From: Sympetrum striolatum
Taxonomy: Eukaryota; Arthropoda; Insecta; Odonata; Libellulidae
Assembly (NCBI GenBank): GCA_947579665.1
Contig: OX388348.1
Span: 2,046,001-2,110,000 of the forward strand
Direction of reading: 5' to 3'
Length of the DNA: 64,000 nucleotides
In this document: positions 1-11,340 of the stretch, piece by piece
Layout: every line of letters starts with the position of its first letter
How positions within the stretch are numbered: position 1 is the first letter of the stretch
Made by a program: the position numbers and the translations under genes
Notes under the pieces: generated by a model
Seen by the model: only the letters and a program-made list of their open reading frames with translations
What the model was told of the DNA's origin: nothing
Database searches by the model: none

Positions 1-2834
1 ACTCTCATTGCTATCTTTAATTTGATGTATAATGAATTCAAGGTGTAATTAAGCATAGCTGCTAAATCATGTTAAAAATAGCTGAATTCTATCCAGCCAA
101 GAGTGATGTTAGCAAAAACCAGTGAACACCAGACAATCTTCTAATTTTTCTATCATGTTGTGGATAATACAATAATTACAATTGTTGTGAATGTATTAAC
201 AAGTTGGATATGGAACTCTTCATAGATATGTTTGTTTATGTGCATGGGAAAGAGAAGAAATTGCAGACATGTGCAGTAACGGTTTTCCAGTGGTGCTTTA
301 AAGGTTCAGTCTGTGGTGCTAAAGACTTTTTATTGAATGAAGTAAGTTTTATTTAATGGAACTAAATGTGGGTATTTGAATTTAATTTTTTATAGTATGT
401 TCTTCTGAAAGTGTTCATTGTTTGGTTTTTTGTCTATATATATTAAGCATTAATTGAACATCAATAGATATCATAGTTTGAAATCTCAAATTGATTTGAG
501 TATATTCTTCAAAGCCTATAGATTCTTGATTTTGTTGTTTGTATATTTTGCTTTGGAAATTAATAGGAACTCCAAAACATCCAAACATGCATCAGAAAAC
601 ATGGTTTTAATGTGTCTTTGCTGTTTTGTAATAATAGATTGGTTTTAAAATTTTTGGAATTTGTATTGATTTCTTATATGTTCATAGTCATTCCTCATTT
701 GGGTTTCATTCTGTTTTGAAGAAGTTGTGGTTATCTTAATTATATGATTTTGTCATATGTATATTGAAGCAGTTTTTTCCCCACAATACTACATAATTTT
801 TGTAAATAATTGCCAATTATGTCTTTTTGGTTCTTAAGTGTTTTTATTTTGGGTGTTGTGTTTTGTCAATTGATGTCAATGAAGTGTATTTTTTTGGGTT
901 GTGTGTTTGTGCCTAAAGTGCTTGAGCAAGGTGGATATATCGCATTTTTTTTGTTCTACGGCAAGGAGAAAGCTACCCCTCGTGCTGAGCAAATCCCCAC
1001 GTGGATGGGAAGATTGTGGGTGTGATGGATGTTTGCTTTAAAAGGGCTCTCTTGAGCTCTCTTCTCTTGTCTATCAGCGCATAGCTCAACAGGTCTTGTG
1101 CTCAGTCATATTCAATACGTCAGAAGAGGCGAGGAGTACTCCATATCACTGCTCCATTTCTCCCAGTCAGTTTTTTTCGTACTTGGAAGAAGCTTTCCCA
1201 AGTGTGAAATATACCTGGGTCGTCGTGGTCAGCTATTATTTCCATCCGACACCGAGGGATTTGGCCTTGAGCTGCAATGGTCTATTGAGGGAAATATTTT
1301 GTGTGATTGTGGACTCCATCCTCCAAATTTCGACGTGAGCAATATTCTAAGGTCCTTTTTCAGACCCTGAGGTGTTAAAGTTAACCTCATCTTGCGTGAT
1401 TGACTTATTTTTTCACTAAGTGTCCGGTATTTTGACATCGCTTATACTCCAGCATACAGTTTCATTTATAGTATATTGTGTATGTGTTATTTTGGGGGGA
1501 TTTTGTTAAAATATTTCTCTTGATAGCTGTTTTGAAGCTGTCTGTTATTTTTTGGAATCGCTCATAATTGAGCCTGGGGTTTTGTTTGTAGCGAATTGTG
1601 TGTGTGTCATTTTGTAAACGTTTCACGATCACGATGTAATCACGATTCCTCCACCCGAGTAATAAGTGATTTCAGACTCTGCCCACAAAATTTTACGAAA
1701 AAAGCAAACGGCTTTATTCTTTTTTTTTTTTTGATTCATTTAGGAACCAGTTCTCCTTTTCCGCGCTTGTGTGAGATTGAAGAGGGACTAATTTGTTCTC
1801 CTCCAAATCTTAGTGGGAAAGGGATTTTTCTTGTACACAATTTCAGGCACTTGAGCTAGCGTACGAAGTCTGGGCTGTTGTTCGAATCGTTACAATATGT
1901 AATGTTTCGGAAATCTACAGGAGTTGCAATAAACGTCCAAACATGTATCAGAAAAATATTTAAATGGTTTTATCAGCAAATTTTTGATGGCAGTTTGGTT
2001 TTTTAAATGTTTGGAGTTTCTATTGATTTTTTGTGGTCAAAATCTTTTGTCATTTGGGTTTTGTTTTGTTTTCATGATTTTGTGGTTATTTTAAGTTCTT
2101 TAATTTAATGGTATATGTAAGTAATATTTTAGAAATCAACAGGAACCCCAAGAAAAATACAAACATGCATTTCATTTTCAAATGGTATCAACTTTTTCAT
2201 TTGGGAATTATTTTTTATTCATTAAGTCATTTTCCTTAAACTATTTTGGGTTATGTGCAATATGCTGAAAATATTCTCAAAATCTACAATTAAACCAAGC
2301 TCTATTTCTGTCGATTGTCTATTTTACTATTAACTATTTCACTGTTTCAATATTGTGCATTTTGCTGTCTTTGGGAGGTCTTTTATGAGGGGTTTTCCTC
2401 CCAGCTTTGGGCGAATGCCAGGCAGTATGTCCCCTCAAACAGATACATTTGAATAAAGTATTTAAAAATTATATACTTCATAGTTTGAATTATTTTAATC
2501 CCATGTTCTTATGGTTGCACCAATTTTAGCATAAGATTTTTGACTATTAGATCTATCCTTCATAAATATTTCCATGATGCTTCATATTCAGCAGGATGGT
2601 CAAAAAAATTAAGTGCTTCTAGAATTTATCAATCTTGGATCGATTTCTAAGTTTTAAATTGCTAACATAATTATTCAAAAGTGTCATGTCATGGCTGTTT
2701 CGGGAAACAATTTTGTATTAATGGCACCTTGGGTAACTTGTTAATACAAGCAATGACTACTAAGAGACACCACCAACATCTTCACCTAAATTCTTAACAT
2801 CTATATATATTTCTATCGAAACATTAGTATATAG
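1..2834. other. AT-rich non-coding stretch
   Basis: No reading frame here resembles a known protein. The open frames present are short, mostly lack a convincing ATG context and are of the length expected by chance. The stretch contains diverged internal repeats (listed separately). A short more GC-balanced segment near 2375-2460 ends in an AATAAA-like motif, and I could not assign it. I see no RNA gene or promoter I would defend. Confidence 0.6.
553..2175 (+). repeat. Three diverged copies of a dispersed repeat
   Basis: Segments near 553-720, 1904-2080 and 2127-2175 share a common order of words: 'gaaat..a.aggaac.cc', then 'ccaaacatgcatcagaaaa', then in the first two a 'tggttt..ttggagttt.tattgatttctt' section and 'tcatttgggttt'. 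The third copy is only the first part. Between them, 1428-1500 and 1535-1610 are also related to each other, sharing 'tattgtgtatgtgttatttt'-like words. These look like old relics of an unidentified mobile or tandem element. Divergence is too high to set exact ends by eye. Confidence 0.5.
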
Positions 2835-2842
2835 GTTTAGAA
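2835..2842 (+). repeat. 8-bp target-site duplication, left (hAT)
   Basis: The octamer gtttagaa lies directly before the left end of the hAT element and is repeated exactly at 6070-6077 after its right end. It has T at position 2 and A at position 7, as in the known hAT target preference nTnnnnAn. Confidence 0.85.
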
Positions 2843-5800
2843 CATAGGTTTTCTACCTTTTTTGAGTCAGCACCAACTTTTTCAGTCAATAATTTGATAG
2901 CGCCCCCCTTAGGTTAACTACATTGTACATGCTATATATTGATTAACAAGAACAAATTTTTAATTTTCTTTAATCTAAAGTTAATGAAATATTGTTTACA
3001 AAACGATTAAAATATGTTATTAATAATTAATATAATATTATTAATGAGACAGCTGAGCTTGATGCGATGAAACTAATTTATCAATATCTGGTGCCATTTT
3101 TGTCATTAATAACCTTAAGTCACCGCGTTCCACCATTCACAATCTGTTTCTTTTCTTATTTAATAGATTGGTCACCATGCTAAACCCTCTTTCTGCTGAA
3201 TATGAGGACGTAAAAGTAATGAAAAATTTCTTCACTGCTGCTCATAAGGCTGGATATAATATTGGAATTCAACGTTGAAGCCAATATTCTTGTTGCACAT
3301 TTTTAAATTTAAATTTCAACTCTTCATTTGTTGACAATTCAATAAAATCCTACTGCAGTGATAATTCTTTGATTTCTAAGTTAGAGGATGGTTCTATGAC
3401 CCAATCTGGAATGACCATATTGAGTAAATCCTCAAATCTAATTTTAAAGTCTTCTTTTAGTGCTTCCAAATGCTGGCAGTAAGCAAGAATGTCGTTATCA
3501 TTAGTTTCTATTGAAGAAAGATTTGGAAACTGATGAAATTGTGTTCTAGCCATATCTTGTTTGTACAAAGCAAGTTTTGACACAAACGAAGAGATGGCTT
3601 GATCAAATTCAAATCATTCCCTTGCAGTTGTAAGTTTGTTTCATTAAATTTGTTGTATAAATCTGTCAAATAAGCAATATCGCTCTTACATTTCAATAAA
3701 TTCACTCTTAATAAACCATATTTGCTTTCGAAAAACTTATTAACTGCTTCAAAGAGTTCAAAAATCGTCCTAGATAAGTACCTTTTGACAGCCAACTAAC
3801 TTCTGTGCGCAATAGTAACCGATTAAAGGCTTCGCCGTTTTCATCACAAAGCTTTCTAAATAATCTATCATCGAGAGCGTTGCTTCTGATCCTGTTAACT
3901 GCAGTAATTACATACTGTAGCAAGCGTTGAAGGCAATCACTAAGGTGTTTTGCTACCAAATGTTGTCGGTGAATTGCACAATGCACAGCTACTACATTTG
4001 GCTCCGCACTTTTCAAATATGAAATATAACCACGGTGACGTCCAACCATTGCCGGAGCGCCATCGGTAGCAACAGACAAGATATAATTCAGAGGAATTCC
4101 TTTTTCTTCAAAATAGTGTTCCAAAACGCCAAAAACATATTTTCCTTTAGTGTCGGTTTCTAATGTTCTTGCAAATAATAATTCTTGACAAATGCTTTCC
4201 TCTTTTATGAAGCGAACTTACACCATAAGTAAAGTCTCGTTTTTTGGCAAAGTAGATTCATCAAGCTGTAATGAAAACTCAGTAGTCTTAGAAAAATCAG
4301 CTAGAGAATTCTCCACATCCTAGGACATTTCGTCTATTCGCCTCTGCACTGTATTATTAATCAACGGAATTCTTTTAATTATATCAGACGGCTTATGCAG
4401 CATGGTATGCAAAACTTCACTCAAAGCTGGCATTAACAATTCTTCATCAATTTTGTGTGGTTTTCCGGATTTAGCAATGAGTACGGAAATATTATATGAC
4501 GCACGTAATCCATGATTTTCTTCTTTTGATGCAGCCGAAAATATATCACCCAAAGGAGGACGTCTTGAATGTTGATCTCTGAGCATTTGAAAGTAAGCTA
4601 GAGTTTTATATTTTTCTCAGGATGTATTTTGCTTAAGTGCTCTTCTAATCGCGAAGGTTTCATAGCTTCATTTGAAAACACCTTGCGGCAAATTAAGCAC
4701 ATTGGTAATGTCTTGTTTGTGGGTGATTGAATGAAACCATATTTAAATATTCAACATTGTATTTTCTACATTTTTCTTTGGTTCCGACATGGATCTATCT
4801 GTAGAGATAACACAATGATATGATTATTACGAGATAGATATGTACGGAAATATAGTAATAATAAGAAAATATGTTTCGGAGATAAAAAATTTGCCAACAA
4901 TTTGCGTCAGAGCAGAGTTTTGTTATTATTATTTTCTATTCTCTGTGTCAATCATTGTCAAACTTCATTTACCAAACTACGATTAAAAGCCGATGATGTT
5001 ATCACATTGTATCAGTGTTAACCAAATTCGATACAGTGAAGGTGTTAAGGGTCGAAGTAAATCCTTCGACCTGAAGACGGAGACAGGATAGTCAGCGAAA
5101 CTTTTGTCACCAAGCAGTCCTACGCGGACAGACACGCGAAAAAATGTAGAGAGCATGTAGAATATAATAAAACCATCCCTATGCCCTGTTGCCTTTAAGC
5201 CTGGTTCTAATCGTCATGATTATTAAACAGTTCATTTTAGAACTCCCCCACCTTCTTATTTTCACTTCCAATTCATTGCCCTGTACTTATTTTCATTCCA
5301 TTAAATCATTTACACATTTTCCTCTCTTTCCGTCAGATTCGTACTTTCATTTTTCCTATAATTTTCAATAATTATTCAATTATCCAAAATTGGGAATCTG
5401 AAAGCGCTTTACAGCCAAAAACGAAAATTAATTTACAACGTCATTAATTGTATGTGGAAGGAGGCCGATGAAGATATTCGATAAAAGTTTATAAAAGTTT
5501 TTGATAGGGTGTCACCAACAGAAAAAATCCTTGAGACTGCTATGTATATTCCAAAGTAGAGAGATGATTTAAAACAATCTCTCGGGGAGATGTGTGTAAT
5601 TTAATCGGGTTGAGTTTCATTCTCCTTTAGTCAAATAACCTTTATGCAGAATTTTAATGGCAGTTACAATGTCCGTATTTCCATTGTAAACGCACTATTA
5701 GCCGCCCTGCAAACATCGTTTCCGCCCCTCTCCTCCGTACCCCTACCTTCCATCCGTCAGTATGCCCATTCCAGGGATTAGGTCAACCCCATTCGTGACG

Positions 5801-6069
5801 CATCCTTCTGTCACAAGCTTTTGCGAGAGCTGACAAAGCATATATAACAATGTTTCTGACACCAGGCACCAAAAGGCTGTAGCGTCACAAGTTAAAGAAT
5901 CGAAACAAAGATGTCATTAATGCCATCAGTGGCCATTAAATACGCCAATTGCTCAAGGGGGCGGCAGCTGGACATCAACGCCCCCTCAATATCATTTGGG
6001 CTCTGAACGCCCCCCTCAGACTTCTCAGTGCCCACCGGGGGGCGGTAGCGCCCCCGTTGGGAACAACTG
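2843..6069 (-). mobile_element. hAT-family DNA transposon, inactive copy
   Basis: This is a 3,227-bp element bounded by exact 8-bp duplications. Its ends are imperfect inverted repeats: the left end reads CATAGGTTTTCTACC, the right end read inward is CAGTTGTTCCCAACG, and 9 of 15 positions match, including the terminal CA. The right end has the typical hAT look (a CAG start followed by a GGTTCCCAAC-like run). GC-rich 'agcgccccc' words occur just inside both ends. The transposase lies on the minus strand at 3041-4790. About 1.28 kb between the transposase start and the right end is non-coding, which is long for a 5' leader. The copy is broken by stops and frameshifts, so it cannot be autonomous. 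Confidence 0.85.
3041..4790 (-). pseudogene. hAT transposase (ZBED5/SCAND3/FAM200-like), broken
   Basis: When active this would be a DDE transposase that cuts out and inserts its own element. Reading from the ATG at 4790, a stop and frame change come within the first codons. A BED-type zinc-finger relic follows near 4600-4720 (CLIC, then a His-x4-His pair). Then come the core blocks 'LQLDESTLP' near 4260 (first catalytic Asp region), 'VATDGAPAMVGRHRG' near 4040-4085 (second Asp) and 'HCAIHRQHL' near 3960-3990. A C-terminal hAT dimerisation segment with 'SAERGFSMVTNLLNKKRNRL' lies near 3130-3190. At least four stops or frame changes interrupt it, including a stop just after 'RRIDEMS' near 4320 and one inside the dimerisation block. 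Family membership is clear and the damage is certain. Confidence 0.88.
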
Positions 6070-6077
6070 GTTTAGAA
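6070..6077 (+). repeat. 8-bp target-site duplication, right (hAT)
   Basis: Exact repeat of the octamer at 2835-2842, starting directly after the right terminal CTG of the hAT element. Confidence 0.85.
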
Positions 6078-7406
6078 TAAAGATTAATTAATATTCACTT
6101 TTAGCCACAAAATTTCAGCCACATGCTATGCCCTCAAACCCCTGTAATTCCAGCCCTATCTTTGTTATTAACTTGATTCACAAAATTACTTTATTCTGCA
6201 TAATTTTGCTTACCGAAGACGGGATACCTTTCTTTTTTCATATCCTTTGAAGTGACGCACTTTCTGCTTACTTTAAATTTTCCAGATTTTATCTGCTAAT
6301 CTTTCCATCACAAGCTTATTTGTGGTTTTTCCGATTCAATCTCTGATCAAGATTATGTGAATTTCAGAGAAAATCAAATATATCCGTAACTTCTGCTCAT
6401 TAACTTCACTAATCTTCACTATCTTCATGTTGTGCTTATTCTGCTTTCATAAAATATATCTATAATAATATTATTTATAAGATTTTCAGTTTACACTATG
6501 ATATTCCTATTTAGTTTTCTGATTTGTAATTAACCCTCTTTTGCTACTGCAGTTTACCCTTTATTTTTAATGATATGTCACATCACTGTTGTGAAAACCC
6601 CAACAGGATGAGGAATTAAGTTTTCTTTGTCATAAGGTTTTTTTATGTCAATTGGTGACATAGCCAGAGGGTCTGGACCTTAAATTTGCCTTAAAATTAA
6701 TCCCTTTTTATCCACTACCATTTTCCTCGTTAAGTTTGCACCAGAGTGGTTCTCTTGTCCTAGGCATATGTAAACTCTCAAGATTCTTCAAGTTTAGGTG
6801 GCTTATAGTACAGTTAGCTACCAAAGGTATTTCCTTAAATTTCTTCAATTTCCTTAAAATATTAACCACATACAATTTTAATTTCTCTTCCTTGAAGGAG
6901 GCGATGAAGTTTTCTTCCCGAATTGGAATGGTTTTATTTCTCTTTGTTAACCGTACTCTCTAGAAGTTCATGTCCAAAGCACAATGCATAGTCATGGGAT
7001 GAATGTATTGCTTGTAAATATTGTTTATCATTCCATGTTTGAATGGTAGATTCGTTAAAACCAGGTCTCCAAGACGCTTATCCTTGGTTATACTGTTATA
7101 TGATTCCAACATGCAATTGACTATGAATCTTGAGTTGCAGTAATTTAGTGGAGTAATTTTCTTTTGGTTTTGCCTCTATGAAGAACCATTTATCAAACGT
7201 TCACTGTTTCTTTAATAATCTTAATTGAAAATGCATAATCTGACAAAGAATAACTACAGTAATTTTGAAATGTTGCCTCATCAAGATATTGAAGAACTAA
7301 AATAAATTTAAATAATTAATGTAAATAATTTTATAAAGTCAGCTGCATGTGATGCTGCGAACTTAGAAGATACATATAAAATGTAAATCTGTATAAATTT
7401 TCTATA
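6078..7406. other. AT-rich non-coding stretch
   Basis: I find no recognisable coding sequence, RNA gene or repeat here. The longest frame, near 6736-6963, has no recognisable similarity and no ATG context worth trusting. Confidence 0.6.
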
Positions 7407-7430
7407 TAAATACAGGGAAAGATACAAACA

Positions 7431-9039
7431 GTGAGCTCGATAAGGGATATCGAAGGTAACATTACTTGCGATTCGAAGAGGAAAGCGAATATTCTAAACG
7501 AATTTTACCAAAGCGTATTCACATCAGATTGTAACATAGAGATCCTCCCTAAGGTTAATATACTGGATTCCATGCCAAATATAACTTTTACGACAGACGG
7601 TATAGTTAAAATATTACGCAAAATTAAGCCAAATAAGTCGCCAGGGCCAGAAGGCATCCATCCCAGCAAGAGTGCTTAAAGAACTGGCAGAAAGCGTCGC
7701 CCCTTATCTCAAAATTATATTTTGTAAATCGATAAATGAAGGTAGGGTCCCATCCGATTGGAAATTAGCTAATATTACTCCTGTTTACAAAAGCGGATTA
7801 AAGGAGGACCCAGGAAATTATAGACCTATATCATTAACTTCGCTGTCCGGAAAGGTAATGGAACATATCGTCGTAAGCTCACTCATGGGATTTTTAGATA
7901 GAAATGAATTCCTCGACGCAAACCAGCATGGTTTTCGTAAGTCCCGATCATGTGAAACCCAACTTGCTCTATTTGTACACGATATCTTAAAGTCCGCCGA
8001 AAGTAAAAAGCAAGTGGACGCTATTTTCCTAGATTTCAAAAAAGCATTCGATAGAGTCCCCCACTACAAACTAATTTACAAACTAAAACTAGCGGGCATT
8101 AACAAGGAAGTAGTCGACTGGATTAAGGATTTTCTCTACGAGAGGGAACAACAAGTTGTACTGGATGGCGTTAGCTCATATAGAGTCAAAGTTACCTCTG
8201 GCGTACCTCAAGGCAGTGTAATTGGACCTCTTCTTTTCCTTATTTATATCAATGACTTGAGTGACGAGATAGTTAGTAATGTGAGGATATTTGCGGATGA
8301 CTCGGTTATATATAGGGAAATAACAAACGAGGAAGACCGGACATCTCTCTCAAACGATTTAGTCCTCATCCAAAGGTGGTGCGAAAAATGGGAATTAGAT
8401 ATTAACGTAAGTAAATGCTCCGTAGTTAATTTCTTCGAAAAGAAAAAAATGCGTCCAAATCACCCATACAAAATTAATGGAATTAGTATCAAAGTAGTAG
8501 ATTCAGTTAAATATCTCGGGATCAACATTACTAATAACTTAAATTGGAGCACGCATATTCGAAAAATCTGCGGCAAAGCAAGTAAAAGGCTTGGCTTTGT
8601 AAAGCGTATTGTCGGTAAATGCGACGAAAAGGTGAGAGAGCGATGTTATTTTACCTTGGTCAGACCCCTTCTGGAATATGCGGCAAGTATATGGGATCCG
8701 GCGGATGAAACGTGTACTCGCGAACTCGAGAAAGTGCAGCGTAAAGCGGTTCGTTTTGTTAAGAAATGCTACGATAAAAAAGCAAGCGTTACAAAAATGC
8801 TCTCAGACGTAGGTTGGGAATCCTTGAAAGAAAGGAGATTGGAAGCTAGGCTGCGATTGCTTAATAAATTCAGGGAAACTACATTTTCCAAAGATACAAT
8901 CGGTATCATGAAACCCCCCTGCTACGTCGGTAGATCCGATAATGACCGTAAGTTAAGAGAAATAGATGCTAGGACGAATCGTTTCAGAGATTCATTCTTT
9001 CCGCGAACAATACGTGACAATAATCGAATAAGGAAGTAA
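7431..9039 (+). pseudogene. LINE reverse transcriptase, one frameshift
   Basis: This encodes the reverse transcriptase that copies LINE RNA at a nicked target site. A first frame covers 7431-7679, and a second covers 7672-9039 (455 codons). They belong to one protein: in 'KSPGPEGIHP..RVLKEL' one extra A near 7665 shifts the frame. In the second frame I see 'NYRPISLTS' near residue 50, the first catalytic Asp in 'LDFKKAFDRVP' (residue 121), 'SGVPQGSVIGPLLFLIYIND' (176-195) and the catalytic 'FADD' (207-210). A thumb/C-terminal region follows, with 'VKYLGI' and 'RPLLEYAASIWDP'. Everything after the frameshift is open, so the insertion is young compared with the other LINE remains here. The GTG at 7672 is not a true start. 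Confidence 0.88.
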
Positions 9040-9074
9040 TTTAGATTCAACTGGTGTTTACACCCCCTGCCACA

Positions 9075-9086
9075 CGCCGAAAGGCG
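9075..9086 (+). other. LINE 3' UTR hairpin (GNRA-like loop)
   Basis: The string cgcc-gaaa-ggcg forms a 4-bp stem with a GAAA loop, about 20 nt before the terminal TGTAGA tail of the LINE. The related 3' stub at 51231-51280 keeps the stem as cgcc-taaa-ggtg, with one G-C pair changed to G-U. Stem-loops of this kind are known reverse-transcriptase recognition sites in some LINEs. That role here is inferred. Confidence 0.5.
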
Positions 9087-9266
9087 GCTTGTAGGGTATT
9101 AATGTAGATGTAGATGTAGAAATTTTCTGTATTTTTGGATGGAAAGCTCTCCTGCCCTAGGCCTATAGGCAATTTTGTGTTTACTACAAGGATTAGGACC
9201 CTGCCCTTCTCGGCGCTAGGCAGTCAGATACTGGCTATGCTCCTGAAATAATAATATATATCTATT

Positions 9267-9302
9267 ATATACGAGTAAAAATTGCTTGCATACTGCAAGC
9301 AT
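9267..9302 (+). repeat. Left inverted repeat with internal hairpin
   Basis: This arm pairs with 10777-10814 in inverse orientation, sharing 'acgagtaaaa' and 'ttgcttgcatactgcaagca' with a few single-base indels between them. The inner 19 bases are themselves a hairpin. Confidence 0.75.
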
Positions 9303-10776
9303 ATGTAATGTATTTATCTATTATATATAAACGTTTCTCCATATATACGTATATATACACTCATTCATTCATAGGGGATCAAAATTCTAACCATGTTCCA
9401 TAAGTGCCTTGAAATTTTTACGACATATTGGCCATAACGTGTAACCTTCAGAAAAAAAGCCGACATTGAACCTCAGTGTCATTGGTTCGATTCCAGATGG
9501 TCCCCAAAGTCACGATTTTTCCCATTTGAATGTATTGCTTCGAATTTCGGGAATTTTTAAAAAATACTTCCCAGATAGCTAGAAAATCAAAATTCAAGGA
9601 GCCTATATATATGGTCATGATCTATCAAAATCATAAATGGCTTTGACAGAAAATATCCTTGGTTCGATGCTAGGATGATGCAAAAATCGGCCATTAAAAA
9701 TACATTGAGGTAGTTTTTAAGTATTTTTTTCATGCACTTATCGAGATTATAGGAAGATCGTGCTTAGCTAGAAGATGTATGGTAAGAATTGCTTTCAGAA
9801 AAAAATTTCATAAGACCCTACTATTCCTGGGTTCGATGCCAGAGCACAATTACTTTTCTCTCATAAGGAATATAAGGAAAAGTAGGACGTCGTTTGAGGC
9901 AGTTGCAGCAAATATTTCTGCTTGAATTTTCACATATAGTTAGAGATGGTGATCTTCTATTTTGTTGCATAGGAAGTATTACCAGAAAGACCCGGGTTCG
10001 ATGTCTGGCGGTAAATATATCCCCTATTTAAAACATTGAGTTAGTTTTCATTATTTATTTTGATGTACTTATCGAAATAACAGGAAGTTCTTGCTTTGCT
10101 AGAAGATGTATATTAAGACTCGGCTTAAGAAAAAAATTTAGATACAACAATTCTGTTTCTTGGTTCAATGACAAGGCACATTAAATTTTCTCACATAAGG
10201 AATATAAGGGAGAAGTAGGACGTCATTTGAGGCAGTTGCTGCCTATATTTCTGCTCGAATTTTCACACATAGATAGAGATAGTGATCTTCTATTATGTTG
10301 CATAGGAAGAATTACCAGAAAGATCCGGGTTCGATGCCGGGCGGCAAATATGTCTCCCGTTTAAAATACATTGGTTTAGTATTTCATTATTTTTTTGATG
10401 CACTTATCGAAATGATAGGAAGTTCGTACTCGGCTGGAAGATGTATGAAAAGAATTGGTTTTAGAAAAAAATTTAGATAACACCGTACTATTCCTGGGTT
10501 CTATGCCAGAGCACATTAGCATTTCTCTCATAAGGAATACAAGGGAAACTTAGGACGTCGTTTGAGGCAGTTGCAGTTAATATTTCTGCTTGAATTTTCA
10601 CACAGTTACAGATGGTGATCTTCTATGGTTCTGCATAGTAAGTATGACCGGGAAGACCTGGGTTCGATGCCAGACGAATAAATTGCAGCGGAAATTAAGA
10701 ATATTTTCCAACCATTTTTTTTTCTTTTATAGGACTCACTCTATGTGATGCCGACAAAAAACTTTTGTTATCGATG

Positions 10777-10814
10777 TGCTTGCAGTATGCAAGCAACATT
10801 TTACTCGTATTATA
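10777..10814 (-). repeat. Right inverted repeat with internal hairpin
   Basis: Inverse copy of 9267-9302; see there. It closes the B-box array element about 1.5 kb from the left arm. Confidence 0.75.
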
Positions 10815-10827
10815 TACATTTAAAGTC

Positions 10828-11205
10828 ATGGAACACTATACAAATTCCGGCCTTACAAACTTGTATACTATACATAATTGAAAATATAGTTTGGCTAGAG
10901 AGAAAAATATTGTTTTCACTTCTTTTTTATCTTCCAAATCAGACATCATGACAAATATGGGTAATTTAACGTAAATGTACAGAATCTATAAATTATTCAT
11001 ATCCCCACCTGACACATCGTAACATATCTATACATTGTGCAATAGTTTGGCTAAGGGCGCAAAGTTTTTAAAATCCATATTATACACGAATCTGGTCATA
11101 GAACACTATACAAATTCAGTCCTTAAAATATTTTAATATTCATAATTGAAAATATATTTTGGCGCGGAAGAAAAAAAACCTATTTCACTTCTTATTCGTC
11201 TTCCG
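10828..11205 (+). repeat. Two-copy tandem duplication, about 267 bp apart
   Basis: 10828-10938 and 11095-11205 are diverged copies sharing 'gaacactatacaaattc', 'cataattgaaaatata.tttgg' and a 'ttcacttctt....tcttcc' end. A shorter related word ('atagtttggcta') near 11042 suggests a third partial copy. The block directly follows the B-box element and may belong to the same mobile unit. Confidence 0.55.
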
Positions 11206-11340
11206 GGGTAGAGCGATGCTTTAGAGGTTTTGGGAAGGACCTCAACTCCTTCTCGCCCCTGGATGCGCTGTGCAACTTCTTCCCTCTTCTTTCGCTTGGC
11301 CGTGAAGTCTTTTTCCTGCTTTGAAGGGCACCAAGAAGTC
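11192..11340 (-). CDS. Possible terminal coding exon, unknown gene
   Basis: This segment is much richer in G+C than its surroundings. On the minus strand it is preceded by a good acceptor (pyrimidine run 'ttttccttccatag'). After a two-base partial codon, one frame reads about 48 codons rich in Arg, Lys and Ser, including 'SRKKTSRPSERRGKK', and ends in '..STPEDE' at a TAA (11192-11194). I do not recognise it. A second frame is also open across the same stretch, so coding is only a suggestion. The last 14 bases overlap the neighbouring tandem duplication, which weakens the case. Confidence 0.25.

Larger units (their letters stand above)
7407..9120 (+). mobile_element. CR1-like non-LTR retrotransposon, 5'-truncated
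   Basis: The element enters abruptly inside the region between the endonuclease and reverse-transcriptase domains, so the endonuclease is absent, as usual for 5'-truncated LINEs. It continues through a complete reverse transcriptase, a short 3' UTR and a terminal microsatellite-like tail of TGTAGA repeats at 9102-9120. The 3' UTR carries a compact hairpin at 9075-9086. Such tails built from short direct repeats, rather than poly(A), are known for the CR1/L2 group of LINEs. I did not find a clear target-site duplication. Confidence 0.85.
9259..10822. mobile_element. Element with inverted ends and 8-copy B-box array
   Basis: Left 9267-9302 and right 10777-10814 are inverted copies of one another. 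Each arm also contains its own hairpin, tgcttgca-tac-tgcaagca (8-bp stem). Between them lies an array in which the motif GGTTCGATKCC (the tRNA B-box consensus is GGTTCGANNCC) starts at 9484, 9661, 9830, 9995, 10162, 10328, 10497 and 10661. The spacings are 177, 169, 165, 167, 166, 169 and 164 bp. Longer identity shows a dimeric unit of about 333 bp: 'gaagatgtat' recurs at 9771, 10102 and 10437. Motifs at 9484, 9830, 10328 and 10661 match the B-box exactly; the others have one or two changes. No protein is encoded. It may be a non-autonomous transposon holding tandem tRNA-derived SINE-like units. Confidence 0.7.

Noticed and set aside
1096..1370. Two overlapping 80-90 codon frames as a gene
   Set aside because: Neither frame has a recognised motif or good start, and they lie between diverged repeats.
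7672..7674. GTG as the start of the LINE protein
   Set aside because: Homology continues upstream in another frame; the apparent start results from the one-base insertion near 7665.
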